Assembly (NCBI RefSeq): GCF_021608135.1
Contig: NZ_JAKIHL010000002.1
Span: 1 to 64,000, forward strand
Direction: 5' to 3'
DNA: 64,000 nucleotides
DNA from: Microaerobacter geothermalis
GTDB lineage: Bacteria; Bacillota; Bacilli; DSM-22679
The notes under the pieces were generated by a model. It worked only from the letters and a program-made list of their open reading frames with translations, was not told where the DNA came from and did not search any database. This document shows positions 36,210 to 45,968 of this stretch, piece after piece (the first letter of the stretch is position 1; every line of letters starts with the position of its first letter). A program made the position numbers and the translations under genes.

Positions 36210-36837
36210 TCTTTCTCCCCCTTGAAAGGCCTTTAAAAATGAAGTTCATCATATCGTTAAACACGCGATCGGGGACATCCTGGTTTTCCCAATACACCCA
36301 TCTCATCCCGATAAATTGACTGATTCCCATCAAGCAATACGCGACGGTTTCCGGATCAAACGATTGTATTTCCTTTTGCCCAATGGCCTCTTCAATCCCT
36401 TTGATGTAACCGCTTGCAATCCTTTCATAATACCGGCGGTAAAGTTCCTCATCCACCAAAACTGCCTGTTGCACAATGCTGTACAGGTCCCGGTGATTTT
36501 TCACCCATTGGAAGAAGGTGCGAAATCCGATCCGTTGTGCCTCTTCAAAATTGCGTGCGTTCGCCACTTCGGACCTGATCTGATTCCTAAAATCTTGACT
36601 TAACTGCTTCACCAATGCTTCAAAGATCTCCAGCTTGGATGAAAAATAATTGTAAAAAGTCCCTTGGGCAACATTGGCCTGTTGCGTAATATCCACAACG
36701 GAGGCATTAAAATAGCCCTTCCTTCCAAATACTTTCTCAGCAGTATCCAGCAATTTTTGTCTGGTTTTTGCTCCTTTTTTGGTTAATGGCATTTGTAACC
36801 CATCTGCTTGAATCGTTTTTTCTGACATATGATTCAC
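36184..36837 (-). CDS. TetR-family regulator
   Basis: A 217-aa repressor. The N-terminal helix-turn-helix is TRQKLLDTAEKVFGRKGYFN, ASVVDITQQANVAQGTFYNYF, followed by a helical ligand-binding domain. It is translationally coupled to the acyl-CoA synthetase, so the effector is probably an acyl-CoA made by the cluster, as for FadR-type TetR regulators. A short AT palindrome (ATAATTAATTAT) lies in its own upstream region. Confidence 0.88.
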   Translation of the reverse strand: MNHMSEKTIQADGLQMPLTKKGAKTRQKLLDTAEKVFGRKGYFNASVVDITQQANVAQGTFYNYFSSKLEIFEALVKQLSQDFRNQIRSEVANARNFEEAQRIGFRTFFQWVKNHRDLYSIVQQAVLVDEELYRRYYERIASGYIKGIEEAIGQKEIQSFDPETVAYCLMGISQFIGMRWVYWENQDVPDRVFNDMMNFIFKGLSRGRKNERDCLLD

Positions 36838-36960
36838 CTCTCAGTTTTTGATTATAATTAATTATCTGAAATTTTTCAATAGTTTTTCTTATATAATTAA
36901 AAATCATCTTAATAGTATAAAAAATAAACCTCTTCACCCAAAAAACGAAGAGGGGATATG

Positions 36961-39900
36961 TCACTCCATCTGCTTAATCATCGTATACATTTGTTTTGTG
37001 GTAATCATTGGGGAAACCCCCATCTCTTTTTCCAGATGATCACAGCATCGTTGGTACCACTTTAATGCCTGGGAACGATTCTTTTTTTGGTAATAACAAA
37101 ACATCAATAACCGATAAGCTTCTTCCCAACAGGGGTCCTTTTTCAAGATCTCTTCACACCAGGGGATCGCCTGATCATAATCTTCCACTTCCACATAAAG
37201 CTGGGCAAGCCTTTCCGCTCCCCTTAAGAACAAATCCTTGAACCTCTCCCGTTCCTCAATACACCAATCATCATAGAGTCGATCCGGGAGATAATCCCCT
37301 TCATAAAATTCCAGACCCTGCTGCAGCCAGATGCGAGCCTTAAAATGATCTTTTTCTTCAAGGCCATCCTGAATCCACCGCTCAAATTCCATGGTATCCA
37401 ACTGAATCCCTGTACCAAAATTTAATCCGTATGAAGAGCCCTCCCGTTGTATAAAAAAGGGGGCAGATCTTGCCGTTCGATTGGGCTCCAATGCTTTGTT
37501 TAAGGCATTCAGGGCCACTTTAAAGTCCCTGGATCCCGCCTTTTCATCCAACTCAGGCCATAATAGAGAGAGAATTTTTTCCTTTGGCAGCAGTTTTTGT
37601 CTTTTTGTTATCATTAATTGAAAAAGTTCCTTTGCTTTTCCTCTTTGCCAATCCTTTTCTTCCACTTCCTTCTCCCCAAGCCATACCCGAAATTTTCCCA
37701 ATGTTTGAACCCGCAAGGTGTATCCCGGATGGGAGTTCACATTGTCAATCCCTAATTCTGTTAACAATCGGGAAACATAGCGTCCGTGAACTTTCCTTTT
37801 TTGGGCTTCCAGCAACAGGGGAACGATCCTCTGAATATCTCGTGGTCCAAACATTGTACGGTTTTGAATGAGAAATTCATATTCTCCCAGCTGCATCAGC
37901 TTCAAGAAGCGTCCCATATATTTATCAAATGAATTCCAGTCTTCTGTGAAGAAAAACATCATGGACTGCCACAGATAAGTCACTGTCAAACCATAGCTAT
38001 CTCCACACTGGTTAAAGGCCTCTTTACATTGTTCCAGAATAAGTAACGCTTGCTGCCACTGTTGATGATTGACATAAGAGACTCCCATTCCTAACCGGAT
38101 CAGGGTAGACAGCCAGAAATCATTTACCCGTTCCGTCTCTGCCAGTGCCTGTTCCCCGTATTGCACCGTTAAATCCAATGAGCCATCATATCCATGAAGC
38201 AGAGACAGTCCCATTAAAGGTTCAGCCTTGCCCCGGGAGACATTCAACTGATCCATAATTTCCAGCGACGTTTTATAGCAGTGGATGGCCATTTCCAGAT
38301 CATATTTGGTTAACATTTGCACCGCATGGCCCATCCTCATCCAGCCAACGGCCTCCACAAATGGAGCCTTGCATTTTACTCCCTGCATAATTCCAGTTTC
38401 CGCCAATATCTTGGCTTTCTCGGGCTCTCCCATGAAAGAATGGATCAGGGAGAGCAGAAGATCCGTCTCCCTATGGGAGCGGGACAGATGTTTTTGGTCC
38501 CTTACATCTTCATCCTGTTTCCCTCTTTCGAGAATCTTCCGGGCAGATTGAAGCTTCCCTGTCCTCAAATGAAGCCTGGCTTCCAATTGTTGATCCTGAA
38601 AATCTGATCTGATCTTCCTTATTTCTCCAAACCATTTTCCCGCTTCGGTTGCACGGCCTGAATTAATCAAGTTTTCAGTCATGAAACTGTATAAACGGAT
38701 CCGAGTTTCTTCCAATGGATCCTCTATTTTATTCATGACTTGAATCGCTTTCTTTAAAAAGAAGTCTGCCTTTCCCGGTTGAATCGTATCAAGATAAATT
38801 TTTGCCTGTCCTTCCAAGGCAGCACTTTCGCCATAGGCGTCCCCGGCATCTCTTGCCAGCTCTTCCGCTTTAGTATAGCAGCCCATGGCATTTTCGTATA
38901 AACAGCGAAAACGATAGACTTCGCCCTCATAGACCCAGATCAAGGAGTATCTGTCTTTCACCGGAACAGGAATCTTTTGAACGATTTCCAACAAGCTTTC
39001 CAGCTGCCCATTCTCCAACATTTTCCTTCCATATGTATGAAGCAATTCTGCCAACGCTTCATGTTCACCAATGGACTGAAGATGAAAAATGGCCTGATCC
39101 TGTTGATTGTTTGATTGATAATATCGGGCAGCTAAACGATGAAGTTCCACATACCGGTAGACGTTCTTCTTCAGCTCCTGCTGCAGGAAATCCTTAAATA
39201 GGGCATGATACCGATACTGATGATCTCCCACATGAATCAGAAACAAATTTTTGTTGCTTAGCATCTCCAACATTTGTCTGGAATTTTCCTGTTTGATCAC
39301 CTCGTCACATACAGACTCTGTCAATGGGTCAAAGATGCTGGTTTCCAGCAAAAATCTCTGGATTTCATAGGGTTGTTTCATCAGGACTTCCATGGCAAGA
39401 AAAGAGAACAAATCTTCCATGGATTCGGCGTTACTCTCCAGTATCTTTTTTAAATCTCCCTTGGCCATCAGCTGCTGCCAAATCATTTGGATTGCAATAA
39501 CCCATCCTTCTGTTTTCTTATAGATTTGTTTCACCTGGTTAGGCGTAAGAGGAAATTCATAGCTATCTGAAAACAGGACATCTATCTCTTCTTCTTTGAA
39601 AGCCAGGTCTTTTTCTGTAAGTTCCAACAAATTTCCTTTTACCTTCATCTGGGTTAACAGGTCCCAATCGGGCCTCGTTCGGCTGGATACAACAAGATGA
39701 ATATGTTCGGGCAAATGCTGAATGAACCAAACCATCCACTGCCTGATGCCGGCAGAATGCTCAACCAGATGAAAATCATCAAGAACCAGCAGCAACTCCC
39801 TGGATAAAAAGGTGAGTTCATTGACGAATTCTGAACATAGCGAACGAATCTCTTCTTCCCGAATGAATCGTTCTCCTTTTGTCATTTTTTCAAGCCATTC

Positions 39901-40191
39901 TCCTCCAAAGGAGGGGACCTGAGTTCTAAGGGCATGAATCAGATACGTGACAAAGGGGATAATCTCATCATCATTCTCTGAAATGCTGTACCAGCAATAG
40001 GAAATGGTTTGATCACGCAAGAAGGACGAAATCGCAGTGCTCTTCCCATATCCGGGACCGGAATGGATCAATGTGAGAGGGTAATCGATCAACTGTTTCA
40101 TTTTCCTTGTCAAGGAAGGACGCCTCAATATATGATGTTTTAATCGAGGTGGCAACAGTTTGGTATTTAAGATGTTTATTCTCCCGCTCAT
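36961..40191 (-). CDS. Large STAND-ATPase regulator with a C-terminal SARP/BTAD domain
   Basis: A 1076-aa transcription factor. At the N-terminus is a MalT-like STAND ATPase with Walker A HSGPGYGKSTAI and a DDFHLVE Walker B. The middle is made of TPR-like helical repeats (about residues 350-800). The C-terminus has a winged-helix segment (VRTLGKFRVWLGEKEV, KAKELFQLMITKRQKLLPKE) and a bacterial transcriptional activation domain (EYDQAI-type TPRs, YEGDYLPDRLYDDWC). It probably activates the cluster when a small ligand is present. Between TetR and the second ligase gene, it appears to be a cluster-specific activator. Confidence 0.85.
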   Translation of the reverse strand: MSGRINILNTKLLPPRLKHHILRRPSLTRKMKQLIDYPLTLIHSGPGYGKSTAISSFLRDQTISYCWYSISENDDEIIPFVTYLIHALRTQVPSFGGEWLEKMTKGERFIREEEIRSLCSEFVNELTFLSRELLLVLDDFHLVEHSAGIRQWMVWFIQHLPEHIHLVVSSRTRPDWDLLTQMKVKGNLLELTEKDLAFKEEEIDVLFSDSYEFPLTPNQVKQIYKKTEGWVIAIQMIWQQLMAKGDLKKILESNAESMEDLFSFLAMEVLMKQPYEIQRFLLETSIFDPLTESVCDEVIKQENSRQMLEMLSNKNLFLIHVGDHQYRYHALFKDFLQQELKKNVYRYVELHRLAARYYQSNNQQDQAIFHLQSIGEHEALAELLHTYGRKMLENGQLESLLEIVQKIPVPVKDRYSLIWVYEGEVYRFRCLYENAMGCYTKAEELARDAGDAYGESAALEGQAKIYLDTIQPGKADFFLKKAIQVMNKIEDPLEETRIRLYSFMTENLINSGRATEAGKWFGEIRKIRSDFQDQQLEARLHLRTGKLQSARKILERGKQDEDVRDQKHLSRSHRETDLLLSLIHSFMGEPEKAKILAETGIMQGVKCKAPFVEAVGWMRMGHAVQMLTKYDLEMAIHCYKTSLEIMDQLNVSRGKAEPLMGLSLLHGYDGSLDLTVQYGEQALAETERVNDFWLSTLIRLGMGVSYVNHQQWQQALLILEQCKEAFNQCGDSYGLTVTYLWQSMMFFFTEDWNSFDKYMGRFLKLMQLGEYEFLIQNRTMFGPRDIQRIVPLLLEAQKRKVHGRYVSRLLTELGIDNVNSHPGYTLRVQTLGKFRVWLGEKEVEEKDWQRGKAKELFQLMITKRQKLLPKEKILSLLWPELDEKAGSRDFKVALNALNKALEPNRTARSAPFFIQREGSSYGLNFGTGIQLDTMEFERWIQDGLEEKDHFKARIWLQQGLEFYEGDYLPDRLYDDWCIEERERFKDLFLRGAERLAQLYVEVEDYDQAIPWCEEILKKDPCWEEAYRLLMFCYYQKKNRSQALKWYQRCCDHLEKEMGVSPMITTKQMYTMIKQME

Positions 40192-40304
40192 CTCGCTTTC
40201 ACCCCCCCGTCAGACTCTCCTTTCCTATTAATTTATCATAGAAGAGAATATGAACAAAGCCTTGTGTTATCAAAAAGTCCGGGTAAAATTGCTGTTGATT
40301 TAAA

Positions 40305-40346
40305 GAAAAAACCTGGTGATTTCACCAAGCAAATCACCAGGGTTTA
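40305..40346 (-). terminator. Terminator after the second acyl-CoA synthetase gene
   Basis: AACCTGGTGATTT and AAATCACCAGGGTTT form a 12-13-bp stem with one bulged G and an 8-nt loop, followed on the minus strand by TTTTTTCTTT. It overlaps the stop codon of the ligase gene and isolates it from the downstream regulator gene. Confidence 0.88.
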
Positions 40347-41834
40347 TCTCAAACTTCTCATGATTTCTTTTTTGTCAATTTTGCCAACAGGGGTTTTAGG
40401 TAGTTCCTTCAAGATGATAAATTTTTTCGGAACTTTATACTTGCCTAGCTGCCCGGAACAGTACTCCTTCAACTGATCGGCAGTAAGTGATGCTCCTTTT
40501 TTCAACACAAGGACTGCAGTCACCACTTCTCCCCATTTCTCATCGGGCAGACCGACGACCGCCACTTCATCCACAGCCGGATGCTGACTGAGCAGATGTT
40601 CCACCTCCAGAGGATATACATTTTCTCCCCCGGTAATAATCATATCTTTTTTTCTTCCAACGATATAAAAATATCCGTCCTCATCCCGTTTCCCTAAATC
40701 CCCTGTGTATAACCATCCATCGATGATGGTTTCATTAGTGGCTTCAGGGTTGTTCCAATAGCCGGAAAACACATGGGGCCCTTGAATCATGATTTCGCCA
40801 ACCTCCCCTGGTTTTACTTCCGCTCCACTGGAATCCACCAGCTTGACCCTGTTATACATCATTGTTTTTCCCACTGAACCCCTCTTCTTCCGGGATTCAG
40901 AAGGATCAATAAAGAAGTTGTTTGGTCCTGCCTCGGTTAGTCCATACCCCTCTTTAAAAGCCAGTCCCTTCGCTTCAAAGGCTTGATAAATCGTATGCTG
41001 GCAGGGTGCCCCGCCGGAAAGAAAGGTATGCATACTGGGAAAGCCAGATTCCTCAAATTCCTTTGTTTGAATCAGCATGTGATACATCGTGGGAACCATT
41101 AATACAATGGTACATTGATATTGATTGATCATTCGAATGGTTTTTACCGGATCAAATCCCCTTGCAAGGACTACCGTGCCCCCCATATGAAGGATGGGGA
41201 TGGAAAGGGCATTCAACCCTCCGGTATGAAACATGGGAAGCAGTGTCAACGTCACATCCTTGGCGGAAAGGTCCCAGCTAAGGATGGTATTAATTGAATT
41301 CCAGGAGATGGCCCGATGGGACAACAAGACTCCCTTTGGTTTTCCGGTTGTTCCCCCTGTATAGATAATAGCCAAAGGATCTTTTTCTTCCACGTTTTCC
41401 GAGAAAAAATGATGATCCAGTCGAGGCAGATGTCCATCATCCGATTTATCCACGGGCAACCGGAAGGGAACGGTCAATTCACTGGCCAACGCTTCCAAAC
41501 TTCCGTGGTAAGTCAATAATTTGGGGGTACAGTCATGCAACATGTAGTTTAATTCATGGACAGACAATCTCCAATTCAAAGGGACAAAAATAGCCCCCAG
41601 CTTCATACAGGCAAATAAAAAATCAAAGGTACTGATATGATTTGGGGATAAATAGGCGATCCGATCCCCTTTCACAATCCCTAATGAACGCAAATATGCT
41701 GCCAAATGACAGGCCCGCTGATTCAGCTGACCATAACTCCACTGCTCTCCTGTTTCCCCATCAATGACAGCCGTATGTTCAGGAGTTAACCGGCTCCTGC
41801 TTTCCAGCCAATCGGTTTCCCAACTCACCAACAA
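40344..41834 (-). CDS. AMP-forming acyl-CoA synthetase, second copy
   Basis: A 496-aa ANL ligase, similar in plan to the first copy. The P-loop is IYTGGTTGKPKGVLLSH. GYGLTEAGPNNFF and DGWLYTGDLGKRDEDGYFY are the core motifs, and PKTPVGKIDKKE holds the C-terminal catalytic lysine. It is followed by its own terminator, so it is transcribed apart from the other cluster genes. Two ligases suggest two acid substrates or two stages. Confidence 0.93.
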   Translation of the reverse strand: MLVSWETDWLESRSRLTPEHTAVIDGETGEQWSYGQLNQRACHLAAYLRSLGIVKGDRIAYLSPNHISTFDFLFACMKLGAIFVPLNWRLSVHELNYMLHDCTPKLLTYHGSLEALASELTVPFRLPVDKSDDGHLPRLDHHFFSENVEEKDPLAIIYTGGTTGKPKGVLLSHRAISWNSINTILSWDLSAKDVTLTLLPMFHTGGLNALSIPILHMGGTVVLARGFDPVKTIRMINQYQCTIVLMVPTMYHMLIQTKEFEESGFPSMHTFLSGGAPCQHTIYQAFEAKGLAFKEGYGLTEAGPNNFFIDPSESRKKRGSVGKTMMYNRVKLVDSSGAEVKPGEVGEIMIQGPHVFSGYWNNPEATNETIIDGWLYTGDLGKRDEDGYFYIVGRKKDMIITGGENVYPLEVEHLLSQHPAVDEVAVVGLPDEKWGEVVTAVLVLKKGASLTADQLKEYCSGQLGKYKVPKKFIILKELPKTPVGKIDKKEIMRSLR

Positions 41835-42018
41835 TCTCTCCCTTTATGTATGTGTTATTCTAAGAATAGTAAAAGGGAGTTGCAATTGGGTTACAATCGA
41901 TTCCTTTACTCTTTTTTGTCAGGAATAGGTTCATTTTCAAATATTCCGTATAAGTTTTCACTTCGGGAACCACTGCATGTCGCAATGTTCTTTACCTAGT
42001 GAAGGGGTTTGTCAGGTT

Positions 42019-44094
42019 TTATGCAAAAACAATCTTATTAAAATCGGCGAAAGATTTGATTAAACGATCCAATTTCTTTAGGAGAGCAAGGCGATTGTTT
42101 CTTACCTGCTCATCATCCACCATCACCATGACTTGTTCAAAGAATTGGTCAATGGAGGGCTTCAACACCTGCAATGCAGCATAATAAGCATCCATATCCT
42201 CTTCCTTATCGGCTTCATGTACTTTCTCCGCACTTGCCATAAATGCTTTATATAGCTCTCGCTCTGCTTCTTCCAAGAAAAGGTCGGTGTTTATCTCTTC
42301 CTCTTCTCCCTTTCCTGCCAGATTAAATACCCGAGTAAAGGCTTCAACCGTTCCTTTAAAGGATTCTTCTTTCAGTTGTTCCATCAGGATGTCAGCCTTT
42401 TTGACCACTCGTTTTACCTGTGAAATATCCACCTGCAGCACAGCATCGATCACATCATAGCGGGTATTTCTTTCCTGAAGGGTATTTTTCAGACGCAGGG
42501 TAAAGAAATCATACAGATCTTTTCTTACTTCTTCCACCTTTCTTTTCAACAGCTGCCGTTTGTGAAAGGTATTCAGGGTAATGGTAAAGAGCTGGTCAAG
42601 GGTGACCGGCAAATCCTGATCCAAAAGAATGGAAACCACTCCGGCCGCCTGCCTTCTTAAGCCATAGGGGTCCTGGGAACCTGTTGGAATAATGCCAATG
42701 CCAAAGCAGCCTACGATGGTGTCCAGTTTATCAGAGATGCTGACAAGACCTCCTGTGACGGTGGAAGGGAGCTGATCTCCGGCAAATCGGGGCAGATAAT
42801 GTTCGAAAATACCCTTGGCTACTTCCTCATCTTCCCCTGCTATTCTGGCGTATTTTTCCCCCATGATTCCCTGAAGTTCAGGGAATTCATATACCATATT
42901 GGTGACCAGGTCAAACTTGCAGATTTCGGCAATTCGATCCACTTTCTCCACTTTATCTTCATCCAGCTTTAACAATTCACAGATTTCACCGGAAATCTCA
43001 CGAATTCGCTGAACCTTGTCTGATATCGTCCCCAATTCTTCATGAAATACCACGTTCTCCAATTTGGACAATCGGGAGGAAATGGATACCTTCTGGTCCT
43101 CTTCATAGAAGAACCGGGCATCAGCCAACCGGGCACGAAGGACCTTTTCATTTCCTTTGGCCACGCCTTCCAGATTTCGGTCATCCCCGTTCCTTACCGT
43201 CACAAAGTGGGGAAGAAGATTGCCCTCTTTATCTTCTACCGGGAAATAACGCTGATGTTCCCGCATGGAAGTGACCAGTACTTCCTGTGGAATCTTTAAG
43301 AACTCCTGATCAAATGAACCGTATAAAACCGTCGGATACTCAACAATATAAGTGACTTCTTCCAGGAGTTCCTCATCGATTGGGATCACCCAACCCTTGT
43401 CTGCGGAAAGGCGGCGAATCTGCTCAACAATCAAATTCTTTCGCTGTTCCACATCAACGATGACAAATTCTTTCAACAGCATCTCCTGATAGAATTCAGG
43501 AGCAGGTATGGTCACTTCGTTTCCAAGGAAGCGGTGTCCCCTCGAAAGATTTCCTGTTTGAACACCAGCGATTTCAAAGGGAATGATCTCTTCGCCAAAA
43601 AGGGCTACCAGCCATCGAATGGGCCGAACATATCGAAGGTCGAAGCTTCCCCATCGCATATTCTTCGGGAAGGTCATCCCGGTGATCACCTGTTCCAATT
43701 GTGGCAGGAGTTTTTTTGTTTCCGTACCCGCCGAGCGTTTTCTAACGAAAACATACTCGTTTCCATTGACTTCTTTAAAATACAAATCATTGACCGTGAC
43801 TCCCTGTCCCCTGGCAAAGCCTTCGGCCGCTTTCGTCCAGTTCCCTTCCTGATCCAGAGCAATTTTCTTAGAAGGTCCCTTTGCTTCTTCATCCAAATCC
43901 TCTTGCTTTTCAGATACCGTCTGAACAAGGACCGACAGGCGGCGGGGAGTAGCATAAGCAGTCGCCTCACCAAAAGGTATCCGCTGGTTTTGCAGCCATT
44001 CAGTCACTTTCTCTTTTAATTGGTTCATTGCCCCTTCTACAAATCGGGCCGGGATTTCTTCCAATCCGATTTCCAACAGCAAATCCTTTGCCAT
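42019..44094 (-). CDS. glyS: Glycyl-tRNA synthetase beta subunit
   Basis: A 691-aa beta chain of the bacterial alpha2beta2 glycyl-tRNA synthetase; it recognises tRNA-Gly. The opening MAKDLLLEIGLEEIPARFVEGA and the HD-like central region (ISDKLDTIVGCFGIG, PTGSQDPYGLRRQA) are typical. It follows glyQ directly, and both are under the glycine T-box upstream. Confidence 0.97.
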   Translation of the reverse strand: MAKDLLLEIGLEEIPARFVEGAMNQLKEKVTEWLQNQRIPFGEATAYATPRRLSVLVQTVSEKQEDLDEEAKGPSKKIALDQEGNWTKAAEGFARGQGVTVNDLYFKEVNGNEYVFVRKRSAGTETKKLLPQLEQVITGMTFPKNMRWGSFDLRYVRPIRWLVALFGEEIIPFEIAGVQTGNLSRGHRFLGNEVTIPAPEFYQEMLLKEFVIVDVEQRKNLIVEQIRRLSADKGWVIPIDEELLEEVTYIVEYPTVLYGSFDQEFLKIPQEVLVTSMREHQRYFPVEDKEGNLLPHFVTVRNGDDRNLEGVAKGNEKVLRARLADARFFYEEDQKVSISSRLSKLENVVFHEELGTISDKVQRIREISGEICELLKLDEDKVEKVDRIAEICKFDLVTNMVYEFPELQGIMGEKYARIAGEDEEVAKGIFEHYLPRFAGDQLPSTVTGGLVSISDKLDTIVGCFGIGIIPTGSQDPYGLRRQAAGVVSILLDQDLPVTLDQLFTITLNTFHKRQLLKRKVEEVRKDLYDFFTLRLKNTLQERNTRYDVIDAVLQVDISQVKRVVKKADILMEQLKEESFKGTVEAFTRVFNLAGKGEEEEINTDLFLEEAERELYKAFMASAEKVHEADKEEDMDAYYAALQVLKPSIDQFFEQVMVMVDDEQVRNNRLALLKKLDRLIKSFADFNKIVFA

Positions 44095-44976
44095 TTACTT
44101 CACCTCCAAACGAGTCAACATGGGAAAGCCTAATTTTTCCCGTTCCTGATAATAGGTTTGTGCAACCTGGCGGGCCAAGTTTCTTACCCTGCCAATATAC
44201 CCGGTTCTTTCCGTCACACTGATGGCTCCCCTGGCATCCAGCAGATTAAAGGTATGGGAGCATTTTAATACATAATCATATGCCGGAAAAACCAAGTTCT
44301 GTTCCATCGCCCTTTTCGCTTCCTGTTCATAGGTATTAAACAGGGAAAACAACATGCTGCTGTCTGACACTTCAAAGGTGTATTTGGAATGTTCATATTC
44401 CGGCTGATGGAACACATCTCCATAGGTAAATCCATTCACCCATTCCAGATCAAATACGTTTTCCTTTTCCTGAATATAAGATGCCAACCGTTCAAGTCCA
44501 TAAGTAATTTCAACGGATACCGGATGGCAATCCAATCCACCCACCTGTTGGAAGTAAGTAAATTGGGTAATCTCCATTCCATCCAGCCATACTTCCCAAC
44601 CAAGCCCCCAGGCCCCCAGGGTTGGCGCTTCCCAATTATCCTCTACAAACCGGATATCATGGAGAAGAGGATCAATCCCTAAGGCTTTCAAACTATCCAG
44701 ATAAATTTCCTGAATATTATCGGGGGACGGCTTCATAATCACTTGAAACTGATGGTGCTGATACAACCGGTTTGGATTCTCCCCATAACGGCCGTCAACC
44801 GGTCTTCGGGAAGGCTCTACATAAGCCACGTTCCAAGGCTCCGGCCCGATGCTTCTTAAAAATGTCATGGGATTCATCGTTCCTGCTCCCTTTTCCACGT
44901 CATAGGGCTGAACGATTAAACAATTTCTTTCTGCCCAAAAGTTTTGCAAAGTAAGGATGATTTGCTGAAAATTCAT
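44095..44976 (-). CDS. glyQ: Glycyl-tRNA synthetase alpha subunit
   Basis: A 293-aa class II catalytic subunit, which forms glycyl-adenylate and charges tRNA-Gly. Conserved segments are [38 protein letters not shown] (motif 2) and [20 protein letters not shown]-type substrate loop (here ED preceding NWEAP). The ATG at 44976 follows GGAGGTGCC; the ATG at 45030 would add a non-family N-terminus. A repeat element (copy D) and a T-box lie upstream. Confidence 0.97.
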   Translation of the reverse strand: MNFQQIILTLQNFWAERNCLIVQPYDVEKGAGTMNPMTFLRSIGPEPWNVAYVEPSRRPVDGRYGENPNRLYQHHQFQVIMKPSPDNIQEIYLDSLKALGIDPLLHDIRFVEDNWEAPTLGAWGLGWEVWLDGMEITQFTYFQQVGGLDCHPVSVEITYGLERLASYIQEKENVFDLEWVNGFTYGDVFHQPEYEHSKYTFEVSDSSMLFSLFNTYEQEAKRAMEQNLVFPAYDYVLKCSHTFNLLDARGAISVTERTGYIGRVRNLARQVAQTYYQEREKLGFPMLTRLEVK

Positions 44977-45037
44977 TTTGGCACCTCCAAAAAAATGTAC
45001 ATTATTATAATTACTGTTCGCTGTAATCATCTTTGTA

Positions 45038-45245
45038 GGAGAATTTCCTTTCTATCTTCTCTCTGCTTGAATTCCTGCAAAGAAGTATTAGTGTCCGTTC
45101 AGACTTTCTGACTCGGTGCTTCGGGAACATCTGGGTAAATCAAAGTAGTGAGACTACCCTCAGCTTTATCCTCGCCAGAAAGTCTTTACTAAGATGGAAT
45201 TCAAAAATCGTTCAGATTAGAAAGGAAATTCTCCGTCCAGATATA
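45038..45245 (+). repeat. Dispersed hairpin repeat, copy D (diverged arms)
   Basis: The ends are perfect 16-bp inverted repeats: GGAGAATTTCCTTTCT at 45038-45053 and its complement at 45219-45234. The inner pairs are TTGAATTCC/GGAATTCAA and AGACTTTCTG/CAGAAAGTCT. Almost all arm bases differ from other copies, yet the core AACATCTGGGTAAATCAAAGT, the GTGTCCGTT segment and the terminal CCGTCCAGATATA agree. It lies between the T-box terminator and glyQ, so it is in the 5' leader of the glyQS message. Confidence 0.8.
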
Positions 45246-45280
45246 ACAGACCGACGTGAGAACAATGTTTCAGCTATAAA

Positions 45281-45540
45281 GAAATAAAAAACCCGCCTCC
45301 ATGCTCCTAGCATAGGGACGAGTACTTTCTCGCGGTTCCACCCTATTTGGCTAATATCCAATTAGCCCTCTTTCCAAATCGATGCTCCAGAACGCCCTTC
45401 ACCAATACCTGCTATTGGGCTTCCACCGTCCCCAACTCGCTTGAGAGTATTTGCCGACAAAATACGGCTTACCCACTCATGAAGCAGGAAAATTGGTTAC
45501 TCCTTTCCTTCACTGCATCCATTTTATCCGATATGTGATT
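45281..45540 (-). promoter_or_regulatory. T-box riboswitch leader of glyQS
   Basis: On the minus strand a T-box sequence GGGTGGAACCGCG is followed by a terminator hairpin (CTCGTCCCTATGCTAGG, then AGGCGGGTTTTTT). A GGC triplet in the AGGGCGTTC stretch could be the glycine specifier, but I cannot prove the pairing. It senses uncharged tRNA-Gly, allowing read-through into glyQS when charging is low. The distance from the terminator to the glyQ start (about 300 bp) is unusually large because copy D lies between them. Confidence 0.92.
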
Positions 45541-45548
45541 ACAAATAT

Positions 45549-45578
45549 AGCGAAAAAAAACGGGATTGTCAAACCCGT
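45549..45578 (-). terminator. Terminator after the DUF4342 gene
   Basis: ACGGGTTTGACAATCCCGT (minus strand) forms a 5-bp GC-rich stem, followed by eight T. It overlaps the stop codon of the DUF4342 gene and separates the recO operon from the glyQS leader. Confidence 0.75.
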
Positions 45579-45964
45579 CTTTCCACCACCAGCGTATATT
45601 TTTTTACCAACATTGCCGTCAATCCTATAAGGGATATCCGAGGAAACCAGTAAGCCAGTAGACCACCAATGGTAACAGGTAAAGAAACCAATTCTCTCTT
45701 TCCTTCATAAACGGAGATTCGTACCGTATTCACTTCTTTTACCAGTTCTCTGATGGTACTCCAAAGGTCCAGTCCGGATAATCTGATTTGCTCTTTCCAA
45801 GTATTTTCCTGATTTTCCCTTCCCTTATTTTCCCTTTCAATGATAGCAATGGCTTCCATTACCTCATTATCCGCTTCCAACAATGTCTTTATAGCCTTTT
45901 CTTCATTGCATCCGGTGTGTCTCTGTATCATATCTATCAACGGATTCTCAGTAGCATAACTCAT
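45569..45964 (-). CDS. DUF4342-type protein with UBA-like N-terminus
   Basis: A 131-aa protein. Residues 1-45 look like a UBA/NAC-type helical bundle (IDMIQRHTGCNEEKAIKTLL), followed by a linker and a C-terminal DUF4342 part with a hydrophobic segment (LPVTIGGLLAYWF). Such proteins are known mainly from Firmicutes and their role is unknown to me. It lies 4 bp after recO and is cotranscribed with it, a neighbour not found in Bacillus subtilis. Confidence 0.72.
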   Translation of the reverse strand: MSYATENPLIDMIQRHTGCNEEKAIKTLLEADNEVMEAIAIIERENKGRENQENTWKEQIRLSGLDLWSTIRELVKEVNTVRISVYEGKRELVSLPVTIGGLLAYWFPRISLIGLTAMLVKKYTLVVERRV

Positions 45965-45968
45965 GATG

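Noticed and set aside
45347-45538. A plus-strand reading frame of 63 codons
   Set aside because: It is antisense to the glyQS T-box and its sequence is explained by that RNA structure.
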